A DNA stretch of 64,000 nt from Synaphobranchus kaupii (GCA_029718625.1 CM056387.1:34820888-34884887), one strand, 5' to 3'. Positions 1 to 12,935 are shown, numbered from the stretch's first letter. Notes: generated by a model from the letters alone, not told the origin. A program made the numbers and translations.

Positions 1-435
1 TACGTTCCCTCCATTGTCAGAGTTATCTCTCATGCCGCTGTTTTATGAATGGAATGAGAATGCACAGTCACTACAGTTTAGAACTCCCCCCTCCTCCCCC
101 TGTTATTGTATCGCCTTCGACTGTCTGTCAAAGTCTTCACTTCCTGTCTTACCCTTTACACATGTAGCCTACTGCACTCAAAAATGTGTGTGCATATGTG
201 TGCGTGTGTGTGTGTGTCTCTGTGTGAGCGGTGAGACCTTCAGCGGGGGGTCACCATCCTAGTTGAATGGTTTTCCACATATTCCTTCCAAAAGACAGAA
301 AGACACTCAACTTCTCACCAAAAATACTGGGTCATAGCAAAGGCGCTCTGTATGTTTCCTGACAAAAGCACACACTGGGATGGACACAAACGGTCACACT
401 CACCACGCACATTTATACATCTCACCCCAACAACA

Positions 436-439
<4 letters not shown>

Positions 440-510
<71 letters not shown>
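440..510. repeat. (AC)n microsatellite
   Basis: Nearly uninterrupted AC dinucleotide array of about 35 units in adcy9 intron 1. The Cys-Val and His-Thr open frames across it are products of the repeat, not genes. A GA-rich tract follows at about 728-800. Confidence 0.95.
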
Positions 511-513
<3 letters not shown>

Positions 514-1255
514 GCTGTATTTGAGCTACAAATATCAGGTACAGTCAGTCACAGTGAACCACGACACAGTCAAGCCCTTCTTTAAATAGAACTCTTGAAG
601 TTTGTTTCATCTTTGGTTTCAGGACCTTGTAAAGAAAACTCCAGGAAGTGAAATTAGCTAAATAGACGGCAAAAAAAAAGAAAAAAGAATTACCATGACA
701 ACCTGAAGGCCTCTGAAGAGAAATTGGGAGAGAGAGAGAGAGGGAGAGTGTGGTATGCGTGTGCATATTTGTGTGTGTTAGAGAGAGAGAGAGCGAGAGA
801 GAAGGCAGGTGGAAGGAGGTGGGGTTAAACATGATTGTGAGGTCAGCCAGAGAGCGATACAGCTCTTTCAATTTCTAAATAAAAAACAACTGTCTCAGTC
901 TCTGGCTGGAAGCCCTGTGTGCAATCCTGGTTTCCTGACAGGAATAGTTTCTGGAAGGAGAGAGAGAGAGGGAGTGAGGGAGGAAAGAACCAAGCTAGCC
1001 ATTTTTGGACAAAACAAACAAGAACACAACAAGGAGAATCTTCCTCTCCCCCCAGCCCCCCCTATAAGCCTCTGTCTCCGGGGACACGTCGTCGTCGGGC
1101 AAACAACAAGACAGAGAGGAGACGGTCACTCTTAAGAGCCGGGCCCCCTCCGCTAATCACGGACCATCACCTGCCCCCCTGACTCCCCAAGTCACAGAGG
1201 GACACCCCGACATCCACACAGAGCACCGGCCACGTCGTCCGTTACTGTGTCACAC

Positions 1256-1325
1256 CTAGGATTCGAACCAGCGACCTTGCCAGTCACAAGCCAGCTCCAA
1301 AGCGCCGAGCTTGACAAAGCTCCCG
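1256..1325 (-). repeat. tRNA-derived SINE head remnant
   Basis: On the minus strand the segment contains GGTTCGAATCC, a perfect tRNA B-box (pol III internal promoter), preceded by GGCTTGTGACTGG and an AAGGTCGCT stretch as in fish tRNA-derived SINEs. No full cloverleaf or clear A-box was found, so a SINE relic is more likely than a tRNA gene. Confidence 0.45.
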
Positions 1326-2793
1326 ACACATTTTCCTATTGAACTCTAGGGAAAAATAAGTCAGGAGAAGAAACCATTCAAGTGATCCATCCATATCCTA
1401 CTGCATATCTGACAACAGAGTGATGGTTTCAGGCTAAATCTAGTCCCACCCCCCAATTCCCATAGAGATCCATTCAAATGCAGAGATGTTATAGTATCGC
1501 CTGTAGGAGTACCAGAAAATAAGATATCAAGAGTCTTTTGACATTGTTGGGTCACAGACATCAGGAAGTGGCATGCAAAGGATATGCGACCAAATATTAA
1601 AAATGATTACTTTATTCTACATTATGTTAAACTGTCCAATATTTGGACAGTTGGGGGGGGGACTATTTAAAAAAGGTTCTATAATTTCTAAACGGTTCCT
1701 CCCATATGGATGAAAATACCCTCAAATTAAAGCTGACAGTCTGCACTTCAACCTCATTGTCATTGTATCCTTTCAATCTCAAATTGCTAGAGTACAGAAC
1801 CAAAATAACGAAAAATGTGTCACTGTCCAATGAATTATGGTGCTCACTGTCGATATAGAGGCAGAGATAGGCTGAAAGGTGATTATATCTTAATGGTTGC
1901 TCTGTGGTTGTATACGTTCAGTCACTGGTTCAAATGAGCAGAAGCGCTCTACGTCTACGACACCCCCACCCCCCACCCCACAGGTTCAGTGGCAGTGCTA
2001 GCGACGGTGATCGGGGGACAGCAGCGCCCAATCAGACATCAGCACCATTACAACGACCGACATCACTGTCAACCGCGCCCAACAGCCCAGCAGAAGCCGA
2101 ACCAACCCCCCCACCCCCCCAACCACCACCACCCCCAGGCTTCCGCCGGTCCGTCCCCAGGACAAGGTGACCTCTCTGGACAAACGGCCGGCGCCCCCTG
2201 GGGGCTGCTGTGGCAGAGTCAGGGCCCGGAGCCAGACTTTTACTTCCGCACCACCTTCTCTCCTTAAGATGACAGTTAAAGACCTTTACACAAAAAAGAT
2301 GAATAAATTCATATAAAGGAGCAGGTTGTGTAGGGATAGGGGGGGGCATAGGGGGGGGCAGTGCAGCAGTGCAGTCACAGGTGTAGCAGAAACAGAAGAT
2401 GACCACTCCTATGTTGCCCTATGCAGCTGCAGTGAGCAGACAGCTACCCAGGAAAAAACTTGATAACCCACAGTCTGTTGCGCAGTGAAGTCAAAACAGA
2501 CCTCAACATCGCATGCCAGTCTCAGGGTGACAGTGTACGGATAAGTTATTTCTTTCTTTTTAAATCCAAGTTTATGAAAATAAACATTTAACATTTCTTT
2601 TAAAAGTTGCTTCAACTACACAGTAGGTTTAGGGTGGGGTGGTGTGGGAGAGCTGTGAATTTATCTCCTTCTCTTAAACCAGTAACACAGTAACAATCGG
2701 GGGAGCGCTTCGCAGGACAAGGCCGTGCCGACGGTCCTGGGGATCGATCCAATCGACCGGGAAATGGATTACACGCCCTAGCGCCGTCGGGAT

Positions 2794-2849
2794 CCGCACT
2801 TCGGCACCCGCACTTCGGCACCCGCACTTCGGCACCCGCACTTCGGCAC
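2794..2849. repeat. 14-bp tandem repeat, four perfect copies
   Basis: Four back-to-back copies of CCGCACTTCGGCAC. The unit is CpG-containing and sits in adcy9 intron 1 beside a GC-rich block. No coding potential is inferred; the open frames over it only echo the repeat. Confidence 0.9.
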
Positions 2850-3610
2850 CCCGGGCCTTGGGCAGCCGTCCCAGGGGATTGACACGGGGACAGGGACCGG
2901 GCCTCTCGAATGGGACACTTTTTCCGGGACCCCATAAACACAACGAAAAACATGTGCTCTGTTCAGTCTGCCCCATCTCCCCTTTCCATCCCCCTCTCTC
3001 TCTCTCTCTCTTTCCCCATCTCTTTCTCTCCACCAATCTCTCTCTATACAATACACATTGCTTCTCCTTCAATTAAACTGAACTGAGCTCCAGTTCAATA
3101 ATGCTTCATCGACTTGACCGCGCGCTACGATTCTGCCACAGCAATTAACAAAGGAGTCAGATTTAAAAGCCAAATAGGTCACTTGCCCTGATCACACACT
3201 CTGTCCTCTTGTGAACCGTAACTCGCTCGCCAATCACTCACCTCTTTTGTATCTCACCAAGCACGTTTTCAGTTCGTTTCGCCAGTTTGTCGGTTTGTCT
3301 TGTCATTTGGTTCATTCTGATAAATTGGCGAGGCGGGCCATTTGCAGGGCTGCTACGCTTAGGGTAGTAGGAATTAGTGATTAATAAGCTTCAAAACAAG
3401 CTCACAAAGGCGACCGTATCCAGGGGTTACCGCTTTACCCTCTGTCTGTCTGTCTCTCTATATAATAAAGGGCTCATTACTGTACCAGTGTCCTGAAGTG
3501 CTGTGTTTTTGGTACACAGCCGCTAGCTGTACACTTCCATTCATTGGCGTTAGACTCCTCCCCATATTGTGTTCTCCATTCAGCATTAAAAAAGGGATTA
3601 ATGGTCTTTA

Positions 3611-3690
3611 AAAACCTGGTATTCTTCACTGCAGAGGTGTGAACACTGTGGAGCGTTCGTCTGTGTGAAACGCGTTCTCTTTTTAATTTA
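3611..3690. repeat. Dispersed repeat, copy 1 (partner at 6478-6566)
   Basis: Shares about 85 bases at roughly 80 percent identity by eye with 6478-6566 in the same orientation. Common blocks include ATTCTTCACTGCAGAG, GTTCGTCTGTGTGAA and TTTTTAATTTAG. No inverted ends or protein are visible. Likely an unclassified interspersed element or an old segmental copy. Confidence 0.6.
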
Positions 3691-3761
3691 GGTCCCCCAT
3701 TGTCCTAAAGGACGCAGAGAGCAGTGAGCAGTGAGGAGCGTCCCACCCAAGGCCACCCTCC

Positions 3762-4068
3762 CCATGTCCCTCACAATACAGGGACAATGGCTATCCCTGA
3801 CACCCCAAATCACCCGCCACCCTCCCCATGTCCCTCACACTACAGGGATAATGGCTATCCCTGACACCCCAAATCACCCGCCACCCCTCCCATGTCCCTC
3901 ACACTTCAGGGACAATGGCTATCCCTGACACCCCAAATCACCCGCCACCCTCCCATGTCCCTCACACTTCAGGGATAATGGCTATCCCTGACACCCCAAA
4001 TCACCCGCCACCCCTCCCCCATGTCCCTCACACTTCAGGGACAATGGCTATCCCTGACACCCCAAATA
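3762..4068. repeat. 63-66 bp minisatellite, about five copies
   Basis: The phrase CATGTCCCTCACA recurs at 3762, 3827, 3891, 3954 and 4020, each followed by CAGGGA, ATGGCTATCCCTGACACC and CCAAAT. Copy lengths vary by one to three bases in the C-rich part, giving periods of 65, 64, 63 and 66. Confidence 0.9.
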
Positions 4069-4839
4069 TTATATTTAATAATGAAATAACCCACAGAAAC
4101 AAAACAAGACGCGATGTGTACACACACGGAACCCGCCGGCCTGCATTAGGTAGCTCCCGCGAGACTCGCCAGGAGAGTGACCGGATCCCTCGGAAACAAA
4201 AAAAGGGGGGGGAGAATCACGCTTTTTTTGTATCCAAAAACACACTTCAGTCAACTGCGACAGCCACAGACGCCTTAACTGGCTGTCAGTCATGTGATAA
4301 CTGCCATCCTGGCGCAGGTAGGCATGGGGGTGGGGGGTAGGGAACAGGTGCCGGAGCTCCGCTGCCAAGCCCCGCTTTCCCGCCAGCTGGCGGCGGCCAG
4401 CGTTCGGCAGGATCCCGAGGCTCGCCGCAGGGGTCGCGTCCGGCCTGCGGAGGGCGACACGCCGCGGGAACAGCAAGCCAAGAAGTGAGATATCAGATCC
4501 CTCCCAAAGAACGGCGGCAACAGAGGGGTGGGAATGACAAAACAAAAACGGTCACACCGCACCCGCCCAAGCAGAGTGTTTTCTGCGTAGTGCAGATACC
4601 ACACAGGCATGATCTGATCCGACAGGCCCAAGGGACATTATTATTTTTTTTTTCAGCTTTATTTGAGGTGACACCAGTGGAGGTCTCCTCCACACGAACA
4701 CACGCCTGGGACATCCGTGTGAAAACGGCACCATCACGCCTGACACGCAGCGGCTGGCAGGATTGCAGCTCTCTGCGTTTCAAAACGTGCTGCCTAGGTG
4801 TGGGTTGTGTATACTGAATGGGTGAGTCTGTGACCTGTG

Positions 4840-4871
4840 GTGTGCGCGTGTGTGTGTGTGTGCGTGTGTGC

Positions 4872-4940
<69 letters not shown>
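4840..4940. repeat. (GT)n microsatellite
   Basis: About 100 bases of GT repeats with a few CG and GG interruptions near the left end, in adcy9 intron 1. Confidence 0.95.
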
Positions 4941-4942
<2 letters not shown>

Positions 4943-6477
4943 TTACGCCTGTGAAACCATAACTGTTCCAGTAAGCTTTCTGCTATTATAGTTTCATGAC
5001 TGATGTATACATCCACAACCGTGCTCTAGACCTGCAAGCAAAATAAGGAGGAAGTTCGGGAGACGGAAGGAGGACAGAAGGGGGGTGATGGAAGGAGTGA
5101 GGAAGTTAGAGAAAGAGAGAAGGGAGGAAGAGAGAGGAGAGAGCTTGAGGTTCAATCCTGGCTAAGGTTACTGAAACGTATCATTCTACTGTTACAGTAT
5201 AATGGTCTGTGTCACCCTAAAAGCATTGAAAAAACACAGTCAACCAGGTATCATCCTTCCTTATCTACAGCTTCAAAACCCCTGAACAGGAATGCATTCT
5301 CTAAGGAGATAAGCTTCCGGAACATGCTCGGTGGAATATGCGTTTGTATGCAGGACTGAAGAACTCACGCCTCCCTTTCTCTTGTATATAGTGAGATAAG
5401 TAAATCTGGTCACTGTAAAGTCCGCATTCCGAGGCAAGATTACACCATCATTAGCCTATTAACAGCAATAAGAAAAAATGTATGAGCATCCAATTCTCCC
5501 GAGCCTTTATATTATACCCACAGAACAATGAACCAATACTGAAAGCTGAAGTTGATATTTTCAACCTATTGAAAATTCTTTGCTCAGCGGGTGTGAAGAT
5601 GCTCATACAGGCACCCCCCCCCATCCCCCCACCCCGCTAAAGCACATTTAGTTTAATTTTTAATGAAATTGATTTTTTACATCTCCTGGCAGCGGTTGGA
5701 TGCCGGGAGGATTGGCTGTGGAGAGCGGTCACGGTCTGCCTCTTCATTTAAGACCATAAAGTTGGCTGGAGCCCGTGCCTGGGCTGGAAGCTAGCTAGCT
5801 GAGATTTACGGGCGGGCCTACGCTAATGTTCTTTTAATGGCAGGTGAAGCTCCCTCTTCTCCGCTGCAGAAAACCGCGTCCGGTTTAAAATCAACTCTCT
5901 CGCTCGACCCAAACTTACCTACTTCGTGCTCGTCTGCACTCGCAAATCGATCGTGAAGGTCGCGGGCGAAGGACGTTACTGAAAACACGATCGGAGATTC
6001 CAAATTAGGGGCAAAAAGCATGTTTAAAAACGTGCACGGCTGACACTGTTAGTTTACATAGGACTACGCTTTGAATTGCCGTTTACCAACTCAATGATGT
6101 TCAATAATTGAATGACTGCAACTGTGTGATGCAACTAATTGCTGGAATGAATCGAGTCCATTTACGGACCACCTGCTGTCCAACAATAGCACTGGTGATG
6201 AGCCAAAATTAGTTGGCCCGCAAACTCATCAAAAGACCTTCGCAATTCCAGATGGTGAGTGTAGCTTTTGTCATTGGAAGCACACATACTGTATACATTT
6301 AAAACTTGCACCCCAATGTCAAGCAATTTAGGATTGAGCCCGTTTTTCTCTCACGTAATAATGGGAGACGGGTCACATGATCACATGAGGCTGTTACACC
6401 GTATACAAGATAACACACCGACAAGACTCCGTGTTGCAGCATCCAGAAAGCACTCCCCATGGAAATATCAGGGACGA

Positions 6478-6566
6478 ACGGTCTTTTAAAGCAGCTATTC
6501 TTCACTGCAGAGCCGTCACTCTTTGGAGGGTTCGTCTGTGTGAAGCGCGTTCTGTTTTTAATTTAG
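6478..6566. repeat. Dispersed repeat, copy 2 (partner at 3611-3690)
   Basis: Second copy of the intronic repeat described at 3611-3690, ending in the same TTTTTAATTTAG block and then a T-rich run. The two lie about 2.9 kb apart in direct orientation. Confidence 0.6.
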
Positions 6567-6805
6567 TTTTTTTTATTATTTTTTTTATACCGAGGGTCTA
6601 AAAAAGAAACGGCAACCATGTGTCACATCACTTATCACACTATAAAAGCCTCAAGGAATGATCTGGAACAGGCCGCCATGTTTACATCAGCCCCCTCTCC
6701 CCAACTGTGAGGGTCTGTGTTTGCTCTCCGTCCCCACGAACCAAATACTCATCTAAAACTGCTTCTGCTTTCCTTTACACAGAACAGATTTAAATATGAA
6801 AACAC

Positions 6806-6808
<3 letters not shown>

Positions 6809-6897
<89 letters not shown>
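6809..6897. repeat. (GT)n microsatellite
   Basis: About 44 GT units with one GG interruption near the middle, in adcy9 intron 1. A CpG-rich but gene-free block follows to about 7360. Confidence 0.95.
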
Positions 6898-6898
<1 letters not shown>

Positions 6899-7666
6899 AT
6901 GATTTCTCGAGTGACTCCACTTTTTCCAGAACTCCAGAACACCCCCACCCCCCCACCCCGCGCACGCGCTCCCTGACAGACGACGAGGAATGCATCTGCC
7001 GCCGTTTTCCCCCCGCGCTTGGCCCGTCTTCGTGTAAATACCGCTGCCTGCGCCGTTGCTGATGCCTCCATATTAGGTTACAGATATTCCCCCCCACCCC
7101 CCTCCTTTTTCCTCCCCAGTTCGCGAAGCCCAGTCGTCTTTTTCGGCGCCCCCGTCTCATAAATGCGGCTTCCGTCTTCTCCGCAGATTTTGGAGAGCGC
7201 GCGGGAAGGCGGTGCGCTCTTCTGGCACGCGGCGAGTCGTTTCTCGGCAAGGGCGCCGGCACGATTGGACACGGGTGCCAGGTCCAGCTCAGAAGTCGGT
7301 CACCCCGATGACTCAACCCCTCCCCCAGCTCGGTGATGCGAGAGTCGACCATGCGCTGCCAGGTTAGCAGTACGGTTAGTCATCACTGGCAACCAGGGGC
7401 CCATCAACACACTGAAACCCAGCGTCTTCACAGCACAAGCTACACAGTTAAATCTCCAGTGTTTAATTCCAGTCCAATAGGGACCACATGTACACTGTAG
7501 GAGTTCATTTAACGCTGAACATTTTACTGTGTACACAACCGGCGCTCCGCTGAGAGAACCCCTCTGATTGGCTGTGAAGGGGACAGCCCACGCGCTGCAC
7601 TCTAAAGAAAGCAGGAGCCTGTGGGTTGTCCTCCTTCACACTGGAGCCTTCCCCCCTTTCCAGGAG

Positions 7667-7800
7667 CTCTCCCTCTCTCCCTCTCTCCCTCTCTCCCTCT
7701 CTCCCTCTCTCCCTCTCTCCCTCTCTCCCTCTCTCCCTCTCCTCCCCTCTCTCCCTCTCTCCCTCTCTCCCTCTCTCCCTCTTCCCTCTCTCCCTCTACC
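7667..7800. repeat. (CTCTCCCT)n octamer pyrimidine tract
   Basis: About 134 bases of an almost perfect 8-bp polypyrimidine unit with small slips. Such homopurine-homopyrimidine mirror tracts can form triplex DNA. The Leu-Ser-Pro open frames across it are artefacts. Confidence 0.9.
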
Positions 7801-8184
7801 TCACTCCACCGGCCCAGTTTGAAATGAAGGACGAGGCGCTCAGCCCAGGGGGGGGGCTGTTAACAGACTTCCTCCTGCCATTTTCAGAGGCGATGTGAAG
7901 AACAGACGACAAGATGGGATGAGGGGAGGGGAGGGGTAAGGATAAACAGAAAGAAAGGGAGGGGTGAGCACTGTGTATTATGCAAAGGCATGAGTTTTTG
8001 GGATGTGTGCAGGGGAAAGGGAGAGGGAGCGATAAAGGGGTCAGCTGTAAGCTATGTTTAGGTCAGTCCCTCTACACCCACCCCTCCTCCGTGCCCCTCC
8101 CCTCCCCTCCCGGTCCCAGCGCTGCCCAGACTGTGAGAAATCCTTGGGAAACGAGCAGCTGGAGGCTGGAGAGGCACCAGGCAG

Positions 8185-8189
<5 letters not shown>

Positions 8190-8221
<32 letters not shown>
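8190..8221. repeat. Poly-C homopolymer, 32 bases
   Basis: A pure run of 32 C residues in adcy9 intron 1, flanked by CpG-rich sequence. Run length in the assembly is unlikely to be exact. It creates proline- and glycine-run open frames on the two strands that are not genes. Confidence 0.95.
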
Positions 8222-8229
<8 letters not shown>

Positions 8230-9571
8230 ACAGCCACACCAGCCCGAGGACTCTGCCCCACCCATCTTCACACGCGTGTGTGGCCGCACACTAGGCCCTG
8301 TCAGTCTGTCCATCGGTCTCTCTGTCCCCTGTACGCAGGACCACCCCTCTGCGCACTCTAAATGCAGACGCTCTCCTCCAAAACCGAATCCGAGAGGGGA
8401 ACCTGCAGCCCCGCCGTACCTGGCACCGGGCCTGTCGTTTTATCAGGGCTCACAGTTTCACATCTTTCACATCGTTCCCCAGCCCAGTCACAAGCCGCTG
8501 CTCACAGGGGCATTCCAGGGCTCACTCTCTGCATCACAGCGGGGGACGCAAACCCACGACCACCCGGTGCGCGGTCCGCTGTCCCAAAAGGGCCACTGTG
8601 CGTTTGCGCTGCCTGGCGGTGCCGCACGCTCCCCTCCCTCCCTCCCTCCTGCTCTCCTCGCTCACTCCCTCGCTCCCTCCACCCGTCTCTTCTGATGAAT
8701 GGCCGCTGAGGAGCATGGATATTTCAGCAGGGCTCGTGGAGGGCCTGATGTCTAATTCCTGCGGCTGTTTAAGCTTTAAGCACACCACTGCCCCGCGGCA
8801 TAGCGCTCGCTGGAGCACAGTGCCAGCTCAGTCCCCCTGTGGGTGTGTGTGTGCGTATATGGGAGTGAGTGTGTGAGTGTGTGTGTGCGTGTTTGTGTCA
8901 TACTTGAGATATGCAGTATAACTAATATATTTGTGTATACATGCGTGTGTGTGTGTGTGTGTGTATGTGTGTGCGTATACATGTTGGTATGTGTGCAAGT
9001 GTCAGTGTGTATGTGAACATACACAGTGATAACTGCCCAAACACACGTGATTTTGGAAAGGGCAACTCTTCCCCCAGCCCCCTTATTCAGCGCCTCTTTC
9101 CTGTGGTGACCCCCCCCCCCCCTCCCCTCCCCCTCGGGGGACTCTACTGAAGGGTACGGTCCCCCGCCTGTCCCCCTGGGGTCACATGGTAAATCATAAA
9201 ACGCTAACTCTCTGCCAGCTGCGTCAACATAAGGGGCTTGTGAACAGACCTTCAGGAACACTCCTTGGCAGGAAGTGATGCAGTGTCAACAGGAAGTGAG
9301 GTAACAAGGGGAGGGGGGTTGTTTGGGAAAACATCTGCGGTTATAAAAAAATAAAATAAAAAAAACCTTGAGCTCAGCCTGCTCTTGGTTACAGTGTGTG
9401 TGGACAAGCCTCAGTTTGTTCCAGAATTCTGGATGAATAATTAAGCACTTTTCATTAAAGCAATGAGACCCAGACTGAAAAGCCAAGAAACGTCAAGCTT
9501 ATATCAATACTGCAAGTGCATGAATGCGTTTATGATAAATATGCGGCCGTTTATATGTTTATGATGAACAT

Positions 9572-9642
<71 letters not shown>
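9572..9642. repeat. (GT)n microsatellite
   Basis: About 35 uninterrupted GT units in adcy9 intron 1. Confidence 0.95.
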
Positions 9643-9644
<2 letters not shown>

Positions 9645-9739
9645 ACCTAAGAGTCCATACGTGTTATAAACCACAGCAGTGGGAAAGCACAGACCCATGA
9701 AATCTAATCTCCACTGATACTTCCACTGGGGCTCAGGAA

Positions 9740-10132
9740 GCAGAGAGGACAGACTATCACATTAGTCATTAACACCACAGTAAGCATCAACAGGCCCCTG
9801 TTTGGGCTCCTAGTGTTTAAGAGCCTGTGACGGAGGGAGAGAAAGAGGGAGAGAGGGAGGGAGTGAGGGAGAGAAGCAGAGAGGACAGGCCATCACATTA
9901 GTCATTAACGGCACAGTAAGCATCAACAGGCTCCTGTTCAAAGCCTGGGCTCCTAGTGTTTAAGAGCCTGTGATGGAAGGAGAAAGAGAGGGAGTGAGGA
10001 AGGAGCGAGGGAGAGAAGCAGAGAAGACAGACCATCACATTAGTCATTAGCGGCACAGTAAGAGAGCGCACGTCCCTCTGAGACCGTAACCCTGTGCTCC
10101 TAGTGTTTAAAGAGCCTGTGATGGAGAGAGGG
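9740..10132. repeat. Tandem triplication, unit about 140 bp
   Basis: Three copies begin near 9740, 9876 and 10019. Each carries CAGAG(A/G)(A/G)GACAG, then CATCACATTAGTCATTA, CACAGTAAG, CTCCTAGTGTTTAA, GAGCCTGTGA and a GA-rich spacer. The third copy has a replaced middle part. The GA-rich tail then expands into the purine tract to the right. Confidence 0.85.
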
Positions 10133-10495
10133 GGAGAGAGAGAGGGAGAGGGGGAGAGAGAGAGAGAGAGAGGGAGAGAGAGAGAGAAAGGAAGGGAAGC
10201 AGAGGAATGGAGGGAAGGAGAAAGGTATGGAGGGAGGGAGAGAGGTATGGAGGAAAGAAGGGAAGGAGAATGGTATGGAGGGAGAGAGGTATGTAGGGAA
10301 GCTGAGGAGAAAGGTTGGGAGGGAGTTACGGAGGGAGGGAGGGAGGGAGAGAGGTATGGAGGGAAGCAGAGAGGGAGGGAGGGAGGGAGAGAGGTATGGA
10401 GGGAAGCAGAGAGGGAGGGAGGTAGGGAGAGAGGTATGGAGGGAAGCAGAGAGGGAGGGAGGGAGGGAGAGAGGTATGGAGGGAAGGTAAAAGTA
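10133..10495. repeat. Purine tract with a (GGGA) and 46-56 bp substructure
   Basis: About 360 bases of nearly pure G and A. GAGAGGTATGGAGGGAAG recurs, giving several imperfect 46-56 bp units in the right half. Long open frames on both strands (Glu-Arg-Gly or Ser-Leu-Pro) result from composition. Confidence 0.85.
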
Positions 10496-10599
10496 CCTCG
10501 TCCTCTCAGTCGCCCCCCCCCCTTCCCACACTGGGGCGTCGTCTCTAACGAAGGTGTAAAATCCAGGTCAGGGTTGCTGCCGATCATGTAGTGGTTGAG

Positions 10600-11137
10600 G
10601 TGAGATATGTGGACACCCCTTGGTCTGGGGCTGTTTTTCATGGTTCAGGCTAGGCTCCTTAGTTCCAGTGAAGGCAAATCTTAACACTACAGCATACAAC
10701 GACATTCTAGGCGATACTGAATTTCCAACTTTGCGACAACAGTTTGGGGAAGGCCCTTTCCTGTTTCAGAATGACAATGCCCCCGTACACAAACAGAGGT
10801 CCATCCTGAAATGGTTTGTCGAGATCGGTATGGAAGAACTTGACTGACCTGCACAGAGCCCTGATCTCAACCCCATCAAACACCACTGGGATCAAGTGGA
10901 AAGGCGACTGCGAGCCAGGCCTAATAGCCCCACATCAGTGCCCGACCTCACTAATGCTCTTCTGACTGAATGGAAACAAATCCACGCAGCAATGTTCCAA
11001 CATCTAGTGGAAAGCCTTCCCAGGAGAGTGGAGGCTGTTATAGCAGTAAATGGGGACCAACTCCATATTAATGCCCATGATTTTGGAATGAGATGTTGGA
11101 TGAGCAGGTGTCCATATACTTTTGGCCATGTAGTGTA
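10600..11137 (+). mobile_element. Tc1-like transposon relic, internally deleted
   Basis: Residual DD34E transposase C-terminal half reads on the plus strand: [11 protein letters not shown], the NDNAPVHK motif with the second catalytic Asp, PAQSPDLNPIK and RRLRARPNSPTSVPDL. The 3' inverted repeat ends at 11137 (GTCCATATACTTTTGGCCA then TGTAGTGTA region). At the left, TATGTGGACACCCCT matches the inner part of the matching 5' repeat and is fused directly to transposase sequence, so the outer repeat and the N-terminal half are deleted. A TGA replaces the expected Trp before PAQSPDL, and the catalytic Glu in NPIE is Lys. The copy is dead. Confidence 0.9.
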
Positions 11138-12754
11138 CATGTCCACTGCTGACATCTTAGCTCATTGTTCCTCATTATTCCTCCAATGGTATGAAAAGCA
11201 CCCGGTTAAATGTGTGATCCATGGGATGTGATCATTCACATCCCGAAAGATGCCAAACAGAACCAAGGTCACATGCTTGTGCCCCGCCATGTTCTAAGAG
11301 AGCCAAAGCACAGCTGGCAAGGCTGACAGAAGTCAGGGCGTCATGCAGCGCGTCAAAACACATTCGCCATTATCAAAGCATAGTCTCCAGAGAGCTCTAA
11401 AGAAAACAAAACCGCAATTAAAACGGTCGCCAACAAATTAAACACTTTTGCGATAGCGTGGACTGATCGCAGGAAAAGTCCATCAAAAACAGCCGTTAGA
11501 GAGTTCTCTATGCACAGCCAGCACCCGAAGGTTCCGCCCAGTGCTGCAATGTGAAATTTCTACAATTAACCACATTTAAAACAGAAACAATGTTGTGGTA
11601 AAACCCAGAAGGCTGTGGGAAGGTTATGCTTCTGTCATTTAGACTGTTGACTATTTGTCATTTTGTGTTTTACGTGTCAGTACTCCCTCTAAATGGGGTC
11701 TACCTGGTGAAATAAAGGGTGTAAAATTAAATTGAATTGAACCGGATACTGTGTTACACCCCTCTAGCTCAACTGCTCTGGTCACACCAATAGTGGCATT
11801 AAAGAGGTAGTTCACCCAAAAATTCAATTTTGTTATGTCTCTATCCATCCGTCCAGGAACTCACAAGTTTTTGTAGATAACCGCTGCAGCTCTCTGCGAT
11901 ATCACACTGATAGAAGGGACCTCAACAGGTCCGAAGATTGTGGCAGTCAAAGAACCAAAAATGTACATTCGAAAAAATCAACAGCAATCTTTCCAAATAT
12001 GATGTCACATTTACTCGCGGACATCCACCTTTGTGTATATCCGCGCAAAGGACCGAAGCACGGAAGTACTCTCGGGCGCACTGTGTTGGCATAAGCCCCA
12101 GAATACTCGAGTGCTTTTGTTAAGACTCTGCGCGTATATACAGAGTATATTTGGATTTGCTTAATTCAGTTGGGGACAGTGATTCCACGCAATGGAAAAG
12201 TTATTTTTTATTTATTTATTTTTACTGGAAATGATTCATCCAACTCATATTCCAAGTAAGAAATATGAAAAAAGTTTCCATTCGATAGAACCACTGTCCA
12301 TAACTAAAAATAATTGGATCCAAATTATTATTATTTTGAGTGTGTTTGGGAGTGTTGGGAGTCCTGTACACCCAACCAGGCTAATTTTCAGTGCCAAGTT
12401 ATAAACTGTGCGAATCCAGCCTTTCAGAGTAGTCTGTTAATGTTGTTCTTAGCGACGGCATCTCTGAAGAACTCAAGTTTACCCCCGGCCTTCTTCTTTA
12501 AAACAGAGCAGCAAAGTTGTGATGATTTACGACTGACCTTGGTTTGGTGTGTGAGCAAGGACTTGCTGTGAAGGCAAAAGGACTGTAATTATTTGTATGC
12601 AGGAAGAGTCCAGGGTTTACTTTCACAGTGAGAGACACGCACCATTATCTTTAAATAATCTGCTTTTCTGTGACTAACAACCATCCTGACATATAAGGAC
12701 AGAGCATATCTGGCACAGGGCTGATAAAACACATCTCCATACTGCCTGCTGTAT

Positions 12755-12789
12755 ACGCACACGCACACACACACAGCGCGCGCGCACGC

Positions 12790-12822
<33 letters not shown>

Positions 12823-12823
12823 C

Positions 12824-12899
<76 letters not shown>

Positions 12900-12935
12900 C
12901 GGCACACACACACACACACACACACCCACACACAC
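12755..12935. repeat. Compound (AC)n-(GCAC)n-(AC)n microsatellite
   Basis: AC and CG steps pass into about 110 bases of GCAC tetranucleotide and then back to AC. Alternating purine-pyrimidine DNA rich in CG steps is prone to Z-form. The Ala-Cys-Val-Arg open frames are artefacts. Confidence 0.95.

Noticed and set aside
315..585. Cys-Val and His-Thr open frames over GT/AC microsatellites (also at 4780, 6753, 9504, 24492, 25239)
   Set aside because: Dinucleotide repeats give open frames on all strands; no conserved protein sequence outside the repeat.
1256..1325. Functional tRNA gene
   Set aside because: Only a B-box is convincing; no cloverleaf, anticodon arm or terminator could be fitted, so a SINE relic is more likely.
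10094..10641. Long Glu-Arg-Gly and Ser-Leu-Pro frames over GA/CT tracts (also 13012-13821, 36048-36628)
   Set aside because: They follow from purine-pyrimidine composition and from repeat units of a length divisible by three; no domain or splice structure.
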